Shown here in pieces: positions 40,240 through 49,827 of a stretch of DNA of 64,000 nucleotides. The position numbers were made by a program, and so were the translations under genes. The notes below the pieces were generated by a model. That model had not been told where the DNA came from. It was given only the letters and a program-made list of their open reading frames with translations, and did no database searches. Source of the DNA: Acinetobacter pittii (GTDB taxonomy: Bacteria > Pseudomonadota > Gammaproteobacteria > Pseudomonadales > Moraxellaceae); the NCBI RefSeq assembly GCF_034064985.1, contig NZ_CP139249.1:2604001-2668000 (forward strand). Direction: 5' to 3'. The stretch's first letter is position 1, and every line of letters begins with the position of its first letter.

Positions 40240-40494
40240 ATGCTGATTCTGACCCGCCGTGTCGGGGAAACATTAATGATTGGGGATCAAGTCAGTGTTA
40301 CTGTGCTTGGCGTCAAAGGAAACCAAGTTCGAATTGGTGTGAATGCACCAAAAGAGGTTTCTGTTCATCGCGAAGAAATTTATCAACGTATTCAACATGA
40401 ACGTGCAATGCATGAACACCTTCAACATCTTGATCAAGATTATCAAGTTTCTTATGAAGATGATAATTATGCACAGAAAAACTTCAATCGTTAG
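40240..40494 (+). CDS. csrA: carbon storage regulator CsrA
   Basis: An 84-residue CsrA with the canonical [40 protein letters not shown] and EEIYQRI. It binds GGA motifs in mRNA leaders and controls translation. AAGGAGATAAAC upstream of ATG includes a GGA that CsrA itself could bind. The tail after residue 60 is longer and more acidic than in E. coli CsrA. The lysC-csrA order is usual in this group. Confidence 0.97.
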   Translation: MLILTRRVGETLMIGDQVSVTVLGVKGNQVRIGVNAPKEVSVHREEIYQRIQHERAMHEHLQHLDQDYQVSYEDDNYAQKNFNR

Positions 40495-40518
40495 TATGAA
40501 GTTGTTCTCTCCCTAATT

Positions 40519-40550
40519 AAAGCGACTTTATAGTCGCTTTAAATTTTTTA
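40519..40550 (+). terminator. bidirectional terminator between csrA and rnhB
   Basis: AAAGCGACT, TTAT loop, AGTCGCTTT then AAATTTTTT; convergent genes lie on either side. Confidence 0.8.
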
Positions 40551-40561
40551 AGTGTTTGTAT

Positions 40562-41128
40562 TTATAGACCTAAAGCACGTTTAACAGGTGCATAACTACG
40601 GCGATGCTGATCAATCACACCATGCACAGCAATCGCTTCAAAGTGCGCTTTGGTTGGATATCCTTTATGTTTGGCAAAACCAAATAACGGATATTGCTGA
40701 TCTAATTCTGCCATTTGTCGATCTCGTGTCACTTTTGCCAAGATACTTGCTGCACTAATTTCAGCATGGCTTGCGTCTCCACCAACAATGGCTTCACAAG
40801 GAATAATGATTCCTTTAGGAATTTGGTTGCCATCTACAATTACTTTTTGTGGTTGGGTTTTCAAACCATCAACAGCACGCTGCATAGCCAAAAAAGTTGC
40901 CTGTAAAATATTTAGTTCATCAATTTCAGCATGTGTTGCTTCGGCAATTGACCAAGCTAAAGCTTTTTCTTGTATTTCAATAAACAACTTTTCACGTTTC
41001 TTTTCAGTTAATTTTTTAGAATCATTTAATCCTAAAATTGGATTATTCGGATCTAAAATCACAGCTGCTGCCACAACCGAACCTACTAAAGGCCCCCGTC
41101 CTGCCTCATCTACACCAGCAATAAACAT
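40562..41128 (-). CDS. rnhB: ribonuclease HII
   Basis: A 188-residue RNase HII, which removes ribonucleotides and RNA from RNA-DNA hybrids. It has the N-terminal [20 protein letters not shown] (catalytic Asp-Glu), [13 protein letters not shown] and [24 protein letters not shown] 41128 follows AAAGG; a TTG seven codons upstream is less likely. It converges on csrA. Confidence 0.95.
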   Translation of the reverse strand: MFIAGVDEAGRGPLVGSVVAAAVILDPNNPILGLNDSKKLTEKKREKLFIEIQEKALAWSIAEATHAEIDELNILQATFLAMQRAVDGLKTQPQKVIVDGNQIPKGIIIPCEAIVGGDASHAEISAASILAKVTRDRQMAELDQQYPLFGFAKHKGYPTKAHFEAIAVHGVIDQHRRSYAPVKRALGL

Positions 41129-41198
41129 CGACTCACTACCTTTAAACAAAAGAGGCTGATCAATAGTAATCAGCCTTCTTTAACACATAATTTATTAA

Positions 41199-41591
41199 TT
41201 ACTTTTGTAAAGCTTCTGCCACACAAGCATTTACAGTTTTAGAAACCACTTGGTTTACGATTGTAGCACGTGTGTTTACATCAAGTGCAGCTGCTGCTAA
41301 TTCTACTGCAGTCACACTGTTTGGAGCCTTTTCGCTCACACAACCACACACATTCGTTTGGATGCTATCACGTTGCTCAGCAGTCATATATTTTGTTGCT
41401 GTTTTCCAAGCTGCAACATTATTAATCTCTGTAATACATTTCGCATTTACAGCAACCTTTAACGCAGCAACTCCCAATTGTTGAGTTGTGGTTTGTGCAG
41501 AAGCAGCACCTGTACCAGTGCCTGTAGTTGTTGCGCATGCTGTTAAAGCTAAAACAACTGGTGCTAGAGCGAGCATCAATTTTTTCATCAT
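41199..41591 (-). CDS. small lipoprotein
   Basis: A 130-residue protein with a signal ending in ALTAC (lipobox) and a Thr/Gly/Ala-rich linker, then a helical domain with three Cys (AKCITEINNV, CGCVSEK) and a final VNACVAEAL. ATGATG at 41591 follows AAAGGAA; the longer frame is rejected because it begins upstream of the signal. Recognised only as an Acinetobacter hypothetical lipoprotein. Confidence 0.7.
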   Translation of the reverse strand: MMKKLMLALAPVVLALTACATTTGTGTGAASAQTTTQQLGVAALKVAVNAKCITEINNVAAWKTATKYMTAEQRDSIQTNVCGCVSEKAPNSVTAVELAAAALDVNTRATIVNQVVSKTVNACVAEALQK

Positions 41592-41827
41592 TTTTTCCTT
41601 TGATTGAACGTTGGCAGCGCGTATTGTGCCTAAACTCAACTTTAGAAGAAACAAATAATTTGATGCATTTATGCAAACTATTTTGCCGAGCGATATTCAG
41701 CTCATCAAATGCTTTTTTTGGGGTAAAACGTTCTGTTTTTAGCACGCTCTGTCACATTTAAAACATTTCTCAAAATCTGCGATTTCACCTAAAATCACGA
41801 ATCAAAACGACAAAAAAAGGGTCTTCT

Positions 41828-42385
41828 ATGCCTGCTGTTTCCTCTCAGTATTACACCCGTACCGCACAAATTCTGCATTGGGTGATGGCAATCATTTTCA
41901 TCGTTGCATGGGTTATTGGCTTTTATAGTGGAAATTTTTTAAGTTATGACGTTGATGGCAGCTTTAAAGGTGATGTCATTACGTTGCACAAGAACATTGC
42001 AACCACCATTATCTTTTTAGTCATTATCCGGATTTTATGGCGCTATACACATCCAGCTCCAAAACTACCGGACACCATGTCTCCAATGATGAAAACTCTG
42101 GCACACGTTGGTCATCTATTCCTTTATGTAATTTTAGTGGCTTTACCTGTCACTGGTTGTTTGTTTAGTTGGAGTGCTGGTCACCCTGCTCCTGTTTTAT
42201 ATTTATTTGAAATTCCGCGTTTAGTGCAAGATAATCCAGAGCTTTTAGCTGTTGTTAAACCATTACATATTTATATTTCTTGGTTTGCAGGTTTTCTTAT
42301 TGTTGGGCATGTACTTGCAGCTTTGAAACATCACTTTATTGATAAAGACAATATTTTAAATAGTATGACCAAACAGCCTAAATAA
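41828..42385 (+). CDS. cytochrome b561 family protein
   Basis: A 185-residue membrane protein with four helices and the di-heme b561 pattern: ILHWVMAIIFIVAWVIG, TLHKNIATTIIFLVIIRI, LAHVGHLFLYVILVALPVTG and KPLHIYISWFAGFLIVGHVLAALKHH. The paired His residues ligate heme b. Members move electrons between ubiquinol and acceptors such as superoxide in the membrane. It is monocistronic and ends in a bidirectional terminator. Confidence 0.9.
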   Translation: MPAVSSQYYTRTAQILHWVMAIIFIVAWVIGFYSGNFLSYDVDGSFKGDVITLHKNIATTIIFLVIIRILWRYTHPAPKLPDTMSPMMKTLAHVGHLFLYVILVALPVTGCLFSWSAGHPAPVLYLFEIPRLVQDNPELLAVVKPLHIYISWFAGFLIVGHVLAALKHHFIDKDNILNSMTKQPK

Positions 42386-42396
42386 ACCTGATGTAT

Positions 42397-42428
42397 AAAA
42401 AAACCGCCCGAGATAGGCGGTTTTTTTA
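42397..42428. terminator. bidirectional terminator
   Basis: AAAAAAACCGCC, 7-nt loop, GGCGGTTTTTTT between convergent genes. Confidence 0.9.
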
Positions 42429-42429
42429 T

Positions 42430-43461
<1,032 letters not shown>

Positions 43462-43544
43462 TCAAAATCACACCCTTTTATAATTTTCTTCTTATTGAAA
43501 ACTATGTCTAAGATAGCTCAAGAAGAAAATTATAAAAAATCATA

Positions 43545-44864
43545 TTAACCGCCAAACGCGATAAATTTAAATACCCAAAGCGCAGCAATAATCCATACCA
43601 TGTACGGTACAGTTTTTGCCTTACCTGTGAATAATTTAACTAATGCATAGCTAATAAAGCCCATTGCAATACCATCAGCAATTGAATAGGCAAATGGCAT
43701 AAATACAATGGTTAAAAATGCTGGAACAGCTTCAGTAATATCGTCCCAATCAATGTGAGTGATTCCTTGAATCATCAACACACCAATGAACAATAAAGCT
43801 GGCGCAGTTGCAAAACCTGGTACAGATTGAGCAAGAGGTGCTAAAAATAAACAGCAGATAAATAAAACTGCAACCACAACAGCAGTTAAACCAGTACGTC
43901 CGCCTGCTGCTACACCTGAAGCTGATTCAATATATGGCGTAGTTGAAGATGTACCTAATGCAGCACCAGCAACAATTGCAGTAGAGTCTGCAAATAATGC
44001 CTTTTTCAAACGTGGTAATTTACCATCTTTTAAAAGACCGGCGCGATGTGAAACCCCAACTAAAGTACCTGTACTATCAAACAAGTCGACAATAAAGAAT
44101 ACGAAAATGACGCCTATCATACTTGCAGTAAATAGACCTTCAAAGTCCATTTGCATAAAGGTTGGAGCAATTGATGGAATTTCTCCAACAACACCTTTAA
44201 ACTCGTTCAAGCCTAAAACAGTAGCAATTGCAGTAACAACCAAAATACTAATAATGATTGCGCCTCGAACTTTTAAATGGTGTAAAACCACAATCATTAA
44301 AAATCCAAATAACGCTAACAATACTGTAGGTTGTTTGATATCACCTAAGCCCACTAGGGTTGCTTGATTGGCAACAATAATGCCAGCATTTTTTAAAGCA
44401 ACAAGTGCGAGGAATAAGCCAATGCCCCCACCAATGGCAAATTTAAGCGACATTGGGATTGCATTGACAATCGCTTCACGAATTTTAAAGAAGCTAATTG
44501 CAAGAAAAACAAGGCCTGAAACAAAAACAGCGGCTAAAGCTGTTTGCCATGGCACGCCCATTCCCATACAAACCGAATAGGTAAAGTAAGCGTTTAAACC
44601 CATCCCAGGGGCCAGTGCAATTGGATAATTAGCAATGATCCCCATTACTAGACATCCGATTGCTGCTGCCAAACAGGTCGCAACGAATACGGCACCATGA
44701 TCCATGCCGGTTTCAGATAAAATGAGTGGATTGACAATAATGATGTAACACATCGTTAGGAATGTAGTTACACCAGCAAGAACTTCAGTTCGGAAAGTGG
44801 TTTTATTGTCGCTTAACTTAAATAAACGCTCTAACCAGCCTGCCGAAGAATTGGGCGCCGCCAT
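43545..44864 (-). CDS. NCS2/AzgA-type purine permease
   Basis: A 439-residue membrane transporter with about 13-14 helices. Family markers are TTFLTMCYIIIVNPLILSET, the GMGLNAYFTYSV motif, MSLKFAIGGGIGLFLALVAL, DLFDSTGTLVGVSHRAGLL and TSSTTPYIESASGVAAGGRTG. AzgA-like members carry adenine, guanine and hypoxanthine by proton symport. It is transcribed ahead of the deaminase with a 116-bp gap. No purine riboswitch was recognised in its leader. Confidence 0.92.
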   Translation of the reverse strand: MAAPNSSAGWLERLFKLSDNKTTFRTEVLAGVTTFLTMCYIIIVNPLILSETGMDHGAVFVATCLAAAIGCLVMGIIANYPIALAPGMGLNAYFTYSVCMGMGVPWQTALAAVFVSGLVFLAISFFKIREAIVNAIPMSLKFAIGGGIGLFLALVALKNAGIIVANQATLVGLGDIKQPTVLLALFGFLMIVVLHHLKVRGAIIISILVVTAIATVLGLNEFKGVVGEIPSIAPTFMQMDFEGLFTASMIGVIFVFFIVDLFDSTGTLVGVSHRAGLLKDGKLPRLKKALFADSTAIVAGAALGTSSTTPYIESASGVAAGGRTGLTAVVVAVLFICCLFLAPLAQSVPGFATAPALLFIGVLMIQGITHIDWDDITEAVPAFLTIVFMPFAYSIADGIAMGFISYALVKLFTGKAKTVPYMVWIIAALWVFKFIAFGG

Positions 44865-45045
44865 AAGTAGCCTCTATGCAAAATCTGAACTGTGGAATAT
44901 TTACGTCTATGTAGGTCGCTGAACAATATTGTTTTTCTGTTCAGTCCTATAAACAAGAATCTCAAATTTAAGAAGCAACAAATATGCCACTCATTTGATT
45001 TCTAGCTTTATACATAGCAAACAACCACAGCCCCTCTTGAAACAC

Positions 45046-45079
45046 AAAAAAGCTGCATAACCCCTATGCAGCTTTTTTA
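45046..45079. terminator. bidirectional terminator
   Basis: AAAAAAGCTGCATA, loop ACCCC, TATGCAGCTTTTTT; between the small membrane protein gene and the permease gene. Confidence 0.9.
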
Positions 45080-45169
45080 CTATACGTTCAATAAGTTTAA
45101 CAGATTCAACAGAAACATGATCAAAATTTATGAAAAGATATGACCAATGACACTGTAAAAGTTAGAAAT

Positions 45170-45412
45170 TTATAACTCAATACTGCTAGAAAATAATTTT
45201 TTGTCACCGATATATTCTTGCATATTATAAGAAGCTAAATTGCTGTGATGAGCATGATTTGGATTACGTTCGATACTTTGCAGGTTTCTTTCAGCTTCTT
45301 GTATGATCCGCATGAGCTCTTGATGTCTTTTATTTTGACTATCTAAATAGGCCCAATACCCTAATACAAAGACAATACTCACACACAACACTATTAATAC
45401 TTTATTGATCAT
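45170..45412 (-). CDS. small membrane protein
   Basis: An 80-residue protein with one N-terminal helix (MINKVLIVLCVSIVFVLGYW) and a charged cytoplasmic or periplasmic tail rich in Gln, Arg, His and Asn. ATG 45412 follows AGAGATAA; the longer frame to 45481 is AT-rich and implausible. Not recognised. Confidence 0.5.
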   Translation of the reverse strand: MINKVLIVLCVSIVFVLGYWAYLDSQNKRHQELMRIIQEAERNLQSIERNPNHAHHSNLASYNMQEYIGDKKLFSSSIEL

Positions 45413-46019
45413 TATTATTATCTCTATGTTTTTAATGTTAATGATCTTAACAAAAAAAATTAGCTTTGTGAATATTTTCACATTTATTTACAATAACACA
45501 CTCTCACTCAAATATTTGAAAAGAAAGGTGATTTTTTAATTATTTATAGGAAAATTAATAATTATTAAACTTTTCCATTGAAAAGTATCTTTATTTTATA
45601 ACAGCTTATTTTAGTTATTTTTAATATTAGCTTTTTATCAGTTTTAATTATTAAGTTATTTTAAAGATAGAGCATAGACAAATGTGTATAGAGTCTAAAA
45701 TTTCTTTGTATTTATTAAGACTTAAATAAAATAAAAAGAATTTATTTTTGTCGATGAAGTTTTCTTAAAAATTGTTTATTTAGCGACTAATTTTTGTGTT
45801 CCTGTTTAGCTTATAAACAAAAAACTTCTCTCCAAAGAATTCTTCATTTTTATTTAAGAAATAATTCTTTGTTTTTTTACTTTTCTATTTATAAGCAAAA
45901 CTATGTCTCATTTTTATCGTTCTATAAATCGCACCAAGCTTTCTATTTTCAGAGCTTCAATCCCATAAACGCTACGATAAACTGTGCTCAGATAAAAAAT
46001 TAAATGAGGAGAATACATC
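45413..46019. other. 600-bp AT-rich intergenic region
   Basis: No credible gene. Homopolymeric A/T runs dominate. The 5' region of pirin lies here; GAGGAG is present 10 bp before the pirin ATG. I see no riboswitch or repeat. Confidence 0.5.
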
Positions 46020-46742
46020 ATGTTTGATATGCGTTTATCTCACGAGCGTGGTGCAGCACATCATGGTTGGTTACAATCAAAACATAGCTTTTCATTTGCT
46101 AACTATTGGGACCCTAAACAAGTTGGTTTTTCAGACTTACTTGTAATTAATGATGATAACGTTGCTCCATCTAAAGGCTTTGGTACTCACCCTCACCGTA
46201 ATATGGAAATTATTTCCTATGTGCTTGAAGGTGCATTAGAGCATAAAGACTCGATGGGTACAGGTTCGGTGATTGTACCGGGTGACATTCAGCTAATGAG
46301 TGCAGGTCGTGGTGTTGCCCATAGTGAATTTAACCATTCAGCTCAAGAAGGCGTTCATTTCTTACAAATTTGGGTTGTTCCAAATGAAGTGAATACAGAG
46401 CCAGGCTATCAACAAGTTCATATTGATGAAGCAGACAAACGCGGTAAATTGCATTTGATCATCTCCCCAAAAGGTGGCGAGAAAACTTTATCAATCAAAC
46501 AAGACATTAATATTTACTCAGGTCTTTTTGATGGTGAAGAAACTGCTGACTTTGTGATTCCTGATGGTCGTTATGTGTACCTACACGTTGCTAAAGGTCG
46601 TGTTGATGTAAATGGTAAAACCTTTAACACCGGCGATGCGGCACGTATTCGTGAAGGTGGAAGCTTATCGTTTAGCAATGGTGATCATGCTGAAATTTTG
46701 ATTTTCGATATGCGTCCTGAAGAAGTTCCAACCATGCCATAA
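46020..46742 (+). CDS. pirin-family protein
   Basis: A 240-residue cupin with the pirin metal motif FGTHPHRNMEIISYVLEG, KDSMGTGSVI, GRGVAHSEFN and FLQIWVVP. Pirins bind Fe or other metals; some are quercetinases, others regulators. The C-terminal second cupin is degenerate, as usual. GAGGAG precedes ATG and a terminator follows at 46750. Substrate unknown. Confidence 0.9.
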   Translation: MFDMRLSHERGAAHHGWLQSKHSFSFANYWDPKQVGFSDLLVINDDNVAPSKGFGTHPHRNMEIISYVLEGALEHKDSMGTGSVIVPGDIQLMSAGRGVAHSEFNHSAQEGVHFLQIWVVPNEVNTEPGYQQVHIDEADKRGKLHLIISPKGGEKTLSIKQDINIYSGLFDGEETADFVIPDGRYVYLHVAKGRVDVNGKTFNTGDAARIREGGSLSFSNGDHAEILIFDMRPEEVPTMP

Positions 46743-46749
46743 TGCAACT

Positions 46750-46785
46750 AAGCCCTCGTATAAAATTTATGCGAGGGCTTTTTTA
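46750..46785. terminator. terminator after pirin
   Basis: AGCCCTCG, loop, CGAGGGCT and TTTTTT on the plus strand. Confidence 0.9.
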
Positions 46786-46801
46786 TTAATGCTATCTCTG
46801 C

Positions 46802-47422
46802 TCAATGCTCTTCTGAACGTGCCATCTCTGTATTGATATAGCTCATAATCATCGTGGTTAGCCCCTGCACCATTTCATCAAAACTGATATATGGGTTTGG
46901 CAAAATAAGATGCCGCGCTACATTAAAAATTCCACTATTGATACAAATATAGGTAATTACAGGCAAATTATTGATTTTTAGATATTTAGGATTATGCATC
47001 ATATATTTCATGATGACTTCCATTAAAGCCTGCTCAATTTTGGGAATGTATTTGTCGTACTGTAACTCTCCTGCATAACGCAAAACAGTCAAATAGCGGT
47101 CGTTATTTTTCTTTAATAAATCACTAAAAGTATAAAAAATCATTTCAATAACAGGCTCTAGCTCCAACTGTAAAATCGTCGGTGTAAGCTCTGTAATCAT
47201 GTCCAGAATTTCCCGAACAAAAAAGTGATTCATCGCATCATAAATTTCTTCTTTATTTTTAAAATATTCGTATAAAGACCCGACACTCACCCCTGCAATC
47301 TCTGCAATATGGCGTGTTGTGGTACCACTTGGTCCATGAAGCGCCACTGCAATAAAACCTGCTTCAATAATCGTGTCGACAGTGACTTTAGCTCGAGTTT
47401 GACGAGGTTTACGCGTAGTCAT
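46802..47422 (-). CDS. TetR-family repressor of the monooxygenase cluster
   Basis: A 206-residue TetR protein. The N-terminal helix-turn-helix (about residues 15-65) has ARKPRQTRAKVTVDTIIEAG-like start, TTRHIAEIAGVSVGSLYEYF and KNKEEIY. The C-terminal domain (70-206) is the ligand pocket. It is divergent from the oxidative cluster. Near-identical 22-bp sequences at 47437-47458 and 47705-47726, one on each side of the intergenic region, are its likely operators. Confidence 0.85.
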   Translation of the reverse strand: MTTRKPRQTRAKVTVDTIIEAGFIAVALHGPSGTTTRHIAEIAGVSVGSLYEYFKNKEEIYDAMNHFFVREILDMITELTPTILQLELEPVIEMIFYTFSDLLKKNNDRYLTVLRYAGELQYDKYIPKIEQALMEVIMKYMMHNPKYLKINNLPVITYICINSGIFNVARHLILPNPYISFDEMVQGLTTMIMSYINTEMARSEEH

Positions 47423-47436
47423 ACGATCTAATCAAT

Positions 47437-47458
47437 AATCCGAACATAAAGTCAGATT
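47437..47458. promoter_or_regulatory. predicted TetR operator upstream of tetR
   Basis: AATCCGAACATAAAGTCAGATT, imperfect palindrome AATCnGA...TCnGATT. It starts 15 bp before the TetR ATG and differs by one base from the copy at 47705. Confidence 0.75.
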
Positions 47459-47704
47459 AGCATGTAATTTGACTGGGTAGAAATAAAAAAACAAAATCCG
47501 AATAGTTGTCAAACTTAAGTGAAAAAATTCAGAAAAGCAGAGCTTAATTTCTCAATCAATGCATGGGTTAATTTATTACTTTTTTAGAATCATTATAGAT
47601 TTAAATCATTATTTTTCAGTAACATAAAACCAAATAAATTAAAAATTATATTGCAAAAAATGTCTATAAAATACTTTTATATATTTAAAAATTTACCCGA
47701 ATTG

Positions 47705-47726
47705 AATCCGAACATAATGTCAGATT
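47705..47726. promoter_or_regulatory. predicted TetR operator upstream of oxidative cluster
   Basis: AATCCGAACATAATGTCAGATT, 21 of 22 identical to 47437-47458. It lies 220 bp upstream of the first cluster gene. A weaker third copy is at 47495-47516. Confidence 0.75.
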
Positions 47727-47783
47727 AATATGAAAAAATTAAAGAAGAGTCATTCAGCAGCTCTTGCCTGCCTCGGTTCTTCT

Positions 47784-47819
47784 TCCGTTATTCAGCCAAA
47801 TAATCAAACAAATAACGGA
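47784..47819 (+). other. leader stem-loop upstream of oxidative cluster
   Basis: TCCGTTATT and AATAACGGA form a 9-bp perfect stem with an 18-nt loop in the long leader between operator and first gene. Inside a 34-codon ORF (47730-47834). Function unknown. Confidence 0.45.
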
Positions 47820-47946
47820 GCAACAACACCGTAGTCAATGCAGAGAATCATCTGTTTTTGAAAATGGAATTTTACAGTGCTTTGTTGATCATTGAGTTTA
47901 TTGATTTTCATCAAAATGCACCACTACTTTGCCTCAGGGTGTCGCC

Positions 47947-48906
47947 ATGATCTCGACCGCAGTTAAAAAATCATTCAACAAACTTAAATTTCAGCGTGAA
48001 ATTGAGCTACCCGATTTTGCTAGCAAAAGCTCGATTCCAATCAGACATTTAAATATTGGTTTTGATGGTAAAGAAATTGATGTCAGATTCTATATGGACA
48101 ATCAATTTGCTACTTTGTTTTTTGCCACACTTTCGGTGTTTTTAACTTACGGTGAAGATCTAGTGATTGAAACCGCTCGTCATCACCGTGAATTTATCAA
48201 AGATCCAATATTAAAGCAGCGAGTAACGTCGTTGATTGGCCAAGAAGCAATTCATTCAAAATTGCACAATGAATATAACGATGCCCTTCAAGATGCTGAA
48301 TATCCTGTCGCGCTATATCGTTTTCTTGGCTCAAACTTCTTTAAATATGTATTTTTAAAGTTTCCACAACCCCTAAAATTGTCAATGATGGCAGGTATTG
48401 AGCATTTTACTGCGGTACTTGCCGAATACATGATGAAGCACGAAAAGAACTTCTATTATTCTGATGATGCAAAAAGCCGTGCGTTGTGGATGTGGCACAT
48501 GCTTGAAGAATCTGAGCATAAAGATATTGCCTACGATGTCTATCAACTTTTAAATGGTAGCTATCCACTGCGCGCGTCTGGTTTCTTCCTCGCGCTATTT
48601 ACAATTTTAGGTTTAATCCCTGCGACAACGTTATTTGTCCCTGTGTTAAGAAAGCCGCAAGAAATGCTGACCTTAAAATTCTGGAAAGATGCTCGTCGCG
48701 GTGTAGGCTTAATCTTTGGTCCAAAAGATGGGGTTTTCGGTAGTACGATTGGTCAAATTCTTGACTACTTACGTCCAGACTTCCATCCGAATGATCATGA
48801 TACGACTGAATATCTTGAGTATTACAAAAAGAAATTGCTGACCGAAGGTGGCGCGATTGCACCTTACTTTGTTAAAGAATTTACCCCACCAGTACGCATG
48901 TCTTAA
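47947..48906 (+). CDS. PF10118-type 'metal-dependent hydrolase' (ferritin-like)
   Basis: A 319-residue protein of the PF10118 family with repeated metal-ligand patterns on helices: FFATLSVFLTYGEDLVIET, RHHREFI, LIGQEAIHSKLHNEY, MAGIEHFTAVLAEYM and HMLEESEHKDIAYDVY. The Glu/His sets look like a diiron ferritin-like bundle, so an oxygenase or membrane-lipid-related role is possible. A helix near residue 222 (SGFFLALFTILGLIPATTLF) may bind the membrane. ATG 47947 is used; an upstream TTG is in frame. First gene of the first half of the cluster. Confidence 0.8.
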   Translation: MISTAVKKSFNKLKFQREIELPDFASKSSIPIRHLNIGFDGKEIDVRFYMDNQFATLFFATLSVFLTYGEDLVIETARHHREFIKDPILKQRVTSLIGQEAIHSKLHNEYNDALQDAEYPVALYRFLGSNFFKYVFLKFPQPLKLSMMAGIEHFTAVLAEYMMKHEKNFYYSDDAKSRALWMWHMLEESEHKDIAYDVYQLLNGSYPLRASGFFLALFTILGLIPATTLFVPVLRKPQEMLTLKFWKDARRGVGLIFGPKDGVFGSTIGQILDYLRPDFHPNDHDTTEYLEYYKKKLLTEGGAIAPYFVKEFTPPVRMS

Positions 48907-48971
48907 TCGTCCTGTATTTCCAGCTATCAAAAAGGTAGCTGGTATCTCTTCAAGCTATTTATGGATGAATC

Positions 48972-49805
48972 ATGATTTTATTTGGCAAAAAGAAAGTTAA
49001 ACCAAGCCAAAAAGCTTATGCCGTAGTGACGGGTGCAGGCAGTGGAATTGGTCGAAGTTTTGCAATTGAACTTGCGAAACGTGGTGGCAGCGTAGTGTGT
49101 GCAGATATTAATCTCGAAGCTGCTGAAGAAACAGTAAAACTTCTTGAACAAGAAAGTGCAAAAGCTTTTGCTATGCGTTGTGATGTGAGTAATGCTGAAC
49201 AGGTTAATCATCTCGCTGAAACTGCTGAAATCTTACTTGGACACCCTGTAACTCTTGTCATTAATAATGCTGGTGTGGGTTTAGGTGGCAAGTTTGACGA
49301 ACTCAGCCTAGAAGACTGGAACTGGGTCATGAATATTAACCTTTGGGGAGTTATTCATGGCTGTCATGCATTTGTTCCCAAGTTTAAAAAGTTAGGTTAC
49401 GGCGCGATTATTAATGTGGCATCTGCGGCATCGTATACGGCTGCCCCAGAAATGACTGCTTATAACGTGACTAAAGCTGGCGTACGTGCACTTTCAGAAA
49501 CGCTTTCTGCCGAACTGCGTAAGTTTAACATTAAGGTAAACGTACTCTGCCCGACGCTGGTCCCAACCAATATCATTAAAAATGGTCGAATTCCCGGACG
49601 CTATTCAAAGCTTGCAGACCATGCACTGATGAACTATGCGCTCACCACAAGTGACGATGTCGCAAGATTAACTCTTAATCGCCTTGATCAGGATGAGATG
49701 TATACCATTCCTCAAATTGATGCGAAGTTATTCTGGCTTATGAAACGCGCATCCCCAAGCTTGTATACCAAGTTTCTTGGCACATCGTACAAATTATTTA
49801 AATAA
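48972..49805 (+). CDS. short-chain dehydrogenase/reductase
   Basis: A 277-residue classical SDR: TGAGSGIGRSFAIELAKRGG cofactor motif (residues about 17-36), NNAGVG, the catalytic Ser in VASAASYT and YNVTK. It oxidises or reduces alcohol/ketone substrates with NAD(P). A SadH-like partner of the adjacent Baeyer-Villiger-type monooxygenase. The stop lies 20 bp before the monooxygenase start. Confidence 0.9.
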   Translation: MILFGKKKVKPSQKAYAVVTGAGSGIGRSFAIELAKRGGSVVCADINLEAAEETVKLLEQESAKAFAMRCDVSNAEQVNHLAETAEILLGHPVTLVINNAGVGLGGKFDELSLEDWNWVMNINLWGVIHGCHAFVPKFKKLGYGAIINVASAASYTAAPEMTAYNVTKAGVRALSETLSAELRKFNIKVNVLCPTLVPTNIIKNGRIPGRYSKLADHALMNYALTTSDDVARLTLNRLDQDEMYTIPQIDAKLFWLMKRASPSLYTKFLGTSYKLFK

Positions 49806-49827
49806 AAAATTTATAGGTAGTACACAT

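Noticed and set aside
44865..45045. purine riboswitch upstream of the NCS2 permease
   Set aside because: No purine aptamer core or matching loops seen in the leader.
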